NCBI RefSeq assembly: GCF_009857435.1
Contig: NZ_WWCK01000005.1
Span: 372,001-436,000, forward strand
Direction: 5' to 3'
DNA from: Duganella rivi
GTDB lineage: Bacteria > Pseudomonadota > Gammaproteobacteria > Burkholderiales > Burkholderiaceae_D
Length of the DNA: 64,000 bases
This document shows positions 61,347 to 64,000 of this stretch, piece after piece. The first letter of the stretch is position 1; each line of letters starts with the position of its first letter. The position numbers and the translations under genes were made by a program. The notes under the pieces were generated by a model that had not been told where the DNA came from, searched no databases, and saw only the letters and a list, made by a program, of their open reading frames with translations.

Positions 61347-62480
61347 ATGAAAACCAAACTCAAACCAGTCGCCTACATCCTGGCAGCCGCTTTTGCAGTA
61401 GCAGCCGCCGGCATCGCCGCCTACGCCCCGGCCACGCAAGCGGCCGACGAGAAAAAAGCGGAAGCGCCAAAAGCTGCCCTCACCGTCACCACCACCAAGC
61501 CATCCAACGCCAGCCTGCCGATCAAGCTGGCCGCCAACGGCAACGTGGCAGCATGGCAGGAAGCCAGCGTGAGTAGCGAATCGAACGGCCTGCGCCTGAC
61601 CGAAGTGCGCGTCAACGTCGGCGACGTCGTCAAAGCCGGCGACGTGCTGGCCGTGTTCTCCGCCGAAACCGTCAACGCCGACTTGGCCCAGGCCCAAGCC
61701 GCCCTCCACGAAGCCGAAGCCAACGCCGCCGACGCAGCCGCCAACGCCGCCCGCGCCCGCACGCTGCAAAACTCCGGCGCCCTGAGCGCGCAGCAGATCA
61801 GCCAATACAACACCGCCGAACAAACTGCCAACGCGCGCATCGCCTCCGCCAAGGCTGCGCTGGCGAGCCAGCAACTGCGTCTGAAATACACCAAGGTGGT
61901 GGCGCCGGACAGCGGCGTCATCTCCGCCCGCAGCGCCACCGTGGGCGCGGTCTCCAATCCCGGCACGGAACTGTTCCGCATGATTCGCCAGGGCCGCCTT
62001 GAATGGCGCGCCGAAGTCGTCGCCGCCGACCTGCGCAACTTGAAACCTGGCGTTACTGCTGTGGTCAAAGCCGCCAACGGCAGCGAAGTCACCGGCAAGG
62101 TGCGCATGATCGCGCCAACCGTCGATCCGCAAACCCGCTCCGCGCTGGTCTACGTCGATCTGCCGCAAAACGCCGGCAGCAAGGACGCGCCATTCAAGGC
62201 AGGCATGTTCGCCAGCGGCCAATTTGAACTGGGCGCCTCGTCCGCCATGACCGTGCCGCAGCAAGCCATCGTGGTGCGCGACGGCTTCAGCTTCGTATTC
62301 CGCCTCAACGCCGATAAACACGTGAGCCAGATCAAAGTCCAACCGGGCCGCCGCCTGGGCGACCGCATCGAAGTGCTGGGCGGCCTGAACGCAGACACCC
62401 AGATCGTGGTGCGCGGCGCCGGCTTCCTCAACGACGGCGATTTGGTCAGCGTGGTCGCCGACACGCTGGCCGCGAAATAA
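61347..62480 (+). CDS. RND efflux periplasmic adaptor (MFP)
   Basis: A 377-residue membrane-fusion protein. An N-terminal membrane anchor or signal (PVAYILAAAFAVAAAGIAAY) is followed by a lipoyl/barrel-sandwich half (VSSESNGLRLTEVRVNVGDV) and an Ala-rich hairpin (ALHEAEANAADAAANAARAR). The second barrel half is KYTKVVAPDSGVISARSATV and a beta-barrel/membrane-proximal domain ends it (QIVVRGAGFLNDGDLVSVVA). It links the pump to the NodT channel. It lies 9 bp before the pump gene. Confidence 0.94.
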   Translation: MKTKLKPVAYILAAAFAVAAAGIAAYAPATQAADEKKAEAPKAALTVTTTKPSNASLPIKLAANGNVAAWQEASVSSESNGLRLTEVRVNVGDVVKAGDVLAVFSAETVNADLAQAQAALHEAEANAADAAANAARARTLQNSGALSAQQISQYNTAEQTANARIASAKAALASQQLRLKYTKVVAPDSGVISARSATVGAVSNPGTELFRMIRQGRLEWRAEVVAADLRNLKPGVTAVVKAANGSEVTGKVRMIAPTVDPQTRSALVYVDLPQNAGSKDAPFKAGMFASGQFELGASSAMTVPQQAIVVRDGFSFVFRLNADKHVSQIKVQPGRRLGDRIEVLGGLNADTQIVVRGAGFLNDGDLVSVVADTLAAK

Positions 62481-62489
62481 GGAAGCACC

Positions 62490-64000
62490 ATGAACTTCTC
62501 CGCGCTATCCATTAAAAATCCCATACCGGCGATCATGCTGTTCGTGCTGCTGTCGCTGGCGGGCTTCATGGCCTACAAAGCCAATCCGGTGCAGGACTTC
62601 CCTGACATCGAACTGCCCATCGTGACCGTCACCGCCACGCTGGACGGCAGCGCGCCTGCGCAGCTGGAAACCGAAGTCTCGCGCAAAATCGAAGACTCGG
62701 TCGCCACCCTGCAAGGCGTGAAAAACATCTACACCACCGTACTCGATGGCGTCTCCACCACCACCGTTGAATTCATCCTTGAGAAGAATATCTCCGATGC
62801 GGTGAACGACGTGCGCGACGCCGTGGCCCGCGTTAAAGCCGACATGCCGGCCGAACTGCGCGACCCTAGCGTCACCAAGGCGTCCACCGCCGGCCGCGTG
62901 GTACTGACCTTCACCGCCGCCGCAGCAGAAGGCCACGGCGAAAAACTCGACAACCAGGAAGTCAGCTGGTTCGTCGACAACACCGTCGCCAAGCGCCTGC
63001 TGGCCGTGCACGGCGTCGGCGCGGTGAAACGCGTCGGCGGCGTGTACCGCGAAATCCGCGTAGAACTCGACGACGCCCGCATGGCCGCACTGCGCGTGTC
63101 CGCGCTGGACGTGTCGCGTCAACTGCGCCAGGTGCAGAAAGAAGCACCGGGCGGACGCGGTGACGTCAGCGGCGCCGAACAATCGGTACGCACCATCGCC
63201 ACCGTAAAGACCGCAGCCGAACTGGCCGCCATCGACCTGCCGCTGCCGGACGGGCGCCGCGTGCGGCTCGACCAGGTGGCCAAGGTTACCGACACCGTCT
63301 CCGAGCCACGCGCAGTGGCACTGCAAGACGGCAAACCGGTAATCGGCTTTGAAATCTTCCGCACCAAGGGCGCCAGCGAAACCGACGTCGCCAAGGGTGC
63401 GCGCGACGCCATCGCCGAACTGCAAAAGAACAATCCCAAAGTCGTGCTGAAACAAGTTATCGACAACGCCCATCCGGTTGAAGAAAACTTCGAGGGCTCG
63501 ATGGAGCTGCTGTACGAAGGCGCTATCCTCGCTGTGCTGGTGGTGTGGTGGTTCCTGCGCGACTGGCGCGCCACGCTGGTTGCTGCCGCCGCGCTGCCGC
63601 TGTCGGTGTTGCCGGCCTTCCTTGGCATCTACCTGTTCGGCTACACGCTCAACACTGTGACCTTGCTGTCGCTGGCCCTCGTGGTCGGCGTGCTGGTGGA
63701 CGACGCCATCGTTGAAATCGAAAACATCGAGCGCCACCTGCGCATGGGTAAAACGCCGATGGAAGCGGCGATGGAAGCGGCCGACGAAATCGGCATGGCG
63801 GTCATCGCCACCACCTTCGCGCTGGTCGCCGTGTTCCTGCCGACCGCCTTCATGAGCGGCGTGGCTGGCCTGTTCTTCAAACAGTTCGGCTGGACTGCCG
63901 TAATCGCGGTGCTGGCGTCGCTGGTAGTTGCGCGCCTGCTGACACCGATGATGGCGGCCTACCTGCTGAAACCTGCCATCCACAAGGAAGAACAAGACGG
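62490..64000 (+). CDS. RND efflux pump permease (3' end beyond window)
   Basis: 503 codons to the window edge without a stop; a full pump has about 1000-1050. TM1 is IPAIMLFVLLSLAGFMAYKA and the porter domain begins DFPDIELPIVTVTATLDGSA. TM4 holds LVVGVLVDDAIVEIENIERH, with the paired Asp used for proton transport. AFMSGVAGLFFKQFGWTAVI is equally typical. GGAAG lies 5 bp before ATG 62490. It belongs to the multidrug HAE1-like group; the substrate is unknown. Confidence 0.95.
   Translation, partial: MNFSALSIKNPIPAIMLFVLLSLAGFMAYKANPVQDFPDIELPIVTVTATLDGSAPAQLETEVSRKIEDSVATLQGVKNIYTTVLDGVSTTTVEFILEKNISDAVNDVRDAVARVKADMPAELRDPSVTKASTAGRVVLTFTAAAAEGHGEKLDNQEVSWFVDNTVAKRLLAVHGVGAVKRVGGVYREIRVELDDARMAALRVSALDVSRQLRQVQKEAPGGRGDVSGAEQSVRTIATVKTAAELAAIDLPLPDGRRVRLDQVAKVTDTVSEPRAVALQDGKPVIGFEIFRTKGASETDVAKGARDAIAELQKNNPKVVLKQVIDNAHPVEENFEGSMELLYEGAILAVLVVWWFLRDWRATLVAAAALPLSVLPAFLGIYLFGYTLNTVTLLSLALVVGVLVDDAIVEIENIERHLRMGKTPMEAAMEAADEIGMAVIATTFALVAVFLPTAFMSGVAGLFFKQFGWTAVIAVLASLVVARLLTPMMAAYLLKPAIHKEEQD

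Noticed and set aside
62505..63995. A long minus-strand frame opposite the RND pump gene
   Set aside because: Antisense shadow; the pump has all TM4 and porter motifs on the plus strand.

Overview
The window looks like a chromosomal segment of a betaproteobacterium of the Oxalobacteraceae, most likely of the Duganella/Massilia type. The basis is the GC-rich coding, a glucokinase fused to an RpiR-type regulator, a phasin gene, many c-di-GMP and two-component proteins, and the intergenic GGGGTCAGACCC-type palindromes. The genus is an inference. No rRNA, tRNA, CRISPR array or insertion sequence was seen.

Positions 1-17.7 kb and 24.7-34.6 kb form a large starch/maltodextrin utilisation region. 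It contains a TonB-dependent receptor for outer-membrane uptake. The exported enzymes are a pullulanase, an alpha-amylase, a SusA-like GH13, a GH31 alpha-glucosidase and a giant glycosidase-esterase fusion. An SLC45-type MFS transporter serves the inner membrane. Inside the cell are a GH13 alpha-glucosidase, phosphoglucomutase and glucokinase-RpiR (cut by the left edge). Less expected members are a POT-family transporter, a PKD lipoprotein, a GH92 protein with a Gln at the presumed catalytic acid, and a flavin-dependent halogenase. Nearly every promoter region of this set carries a 13-bp palindrome of the form GTAGT-N3-ACTAC. This matches the core of the HexR/RpiR consensus, so the RpiR half of the glucokinase fusion is a good candidate for the regulator.

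Between the two halves (17.7-22.6 kb) lies an accessory-looking stretch. It holds a broken acetoacetate decarboxylase gene with a MerR regulator and an intact MerR-type 19-bp-spacer promoter, several small hypothetical genes, and a lysozyme-inhibitor-like fusion. An M2 peptidase (22.9-24.7 kb) follows.

From 34.6 to 59 kb the content is regulatory and housekeeping: a GGDEF/degenerate-EAL protein, an MCP, two GNAT genes, cytosine deaminase, a phasin, an MdlAB-like ABC pair, a TPR-GGDEF protein, an M29-like protein, a LysR-PhyH-isomerase locus, a CHASE histidine kinase with an HD-GYP regulator, OhrR with a 2OG-Fe oxygenase, a REC-histidine kinase and another diguanylate cyclase. A 44-bp perfect inverted repeat lies between the phasin and ABC genes. 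The right end (59.1-64 kb) is a TetR-controlled RND efflux operon whose pump gene runs off the window.
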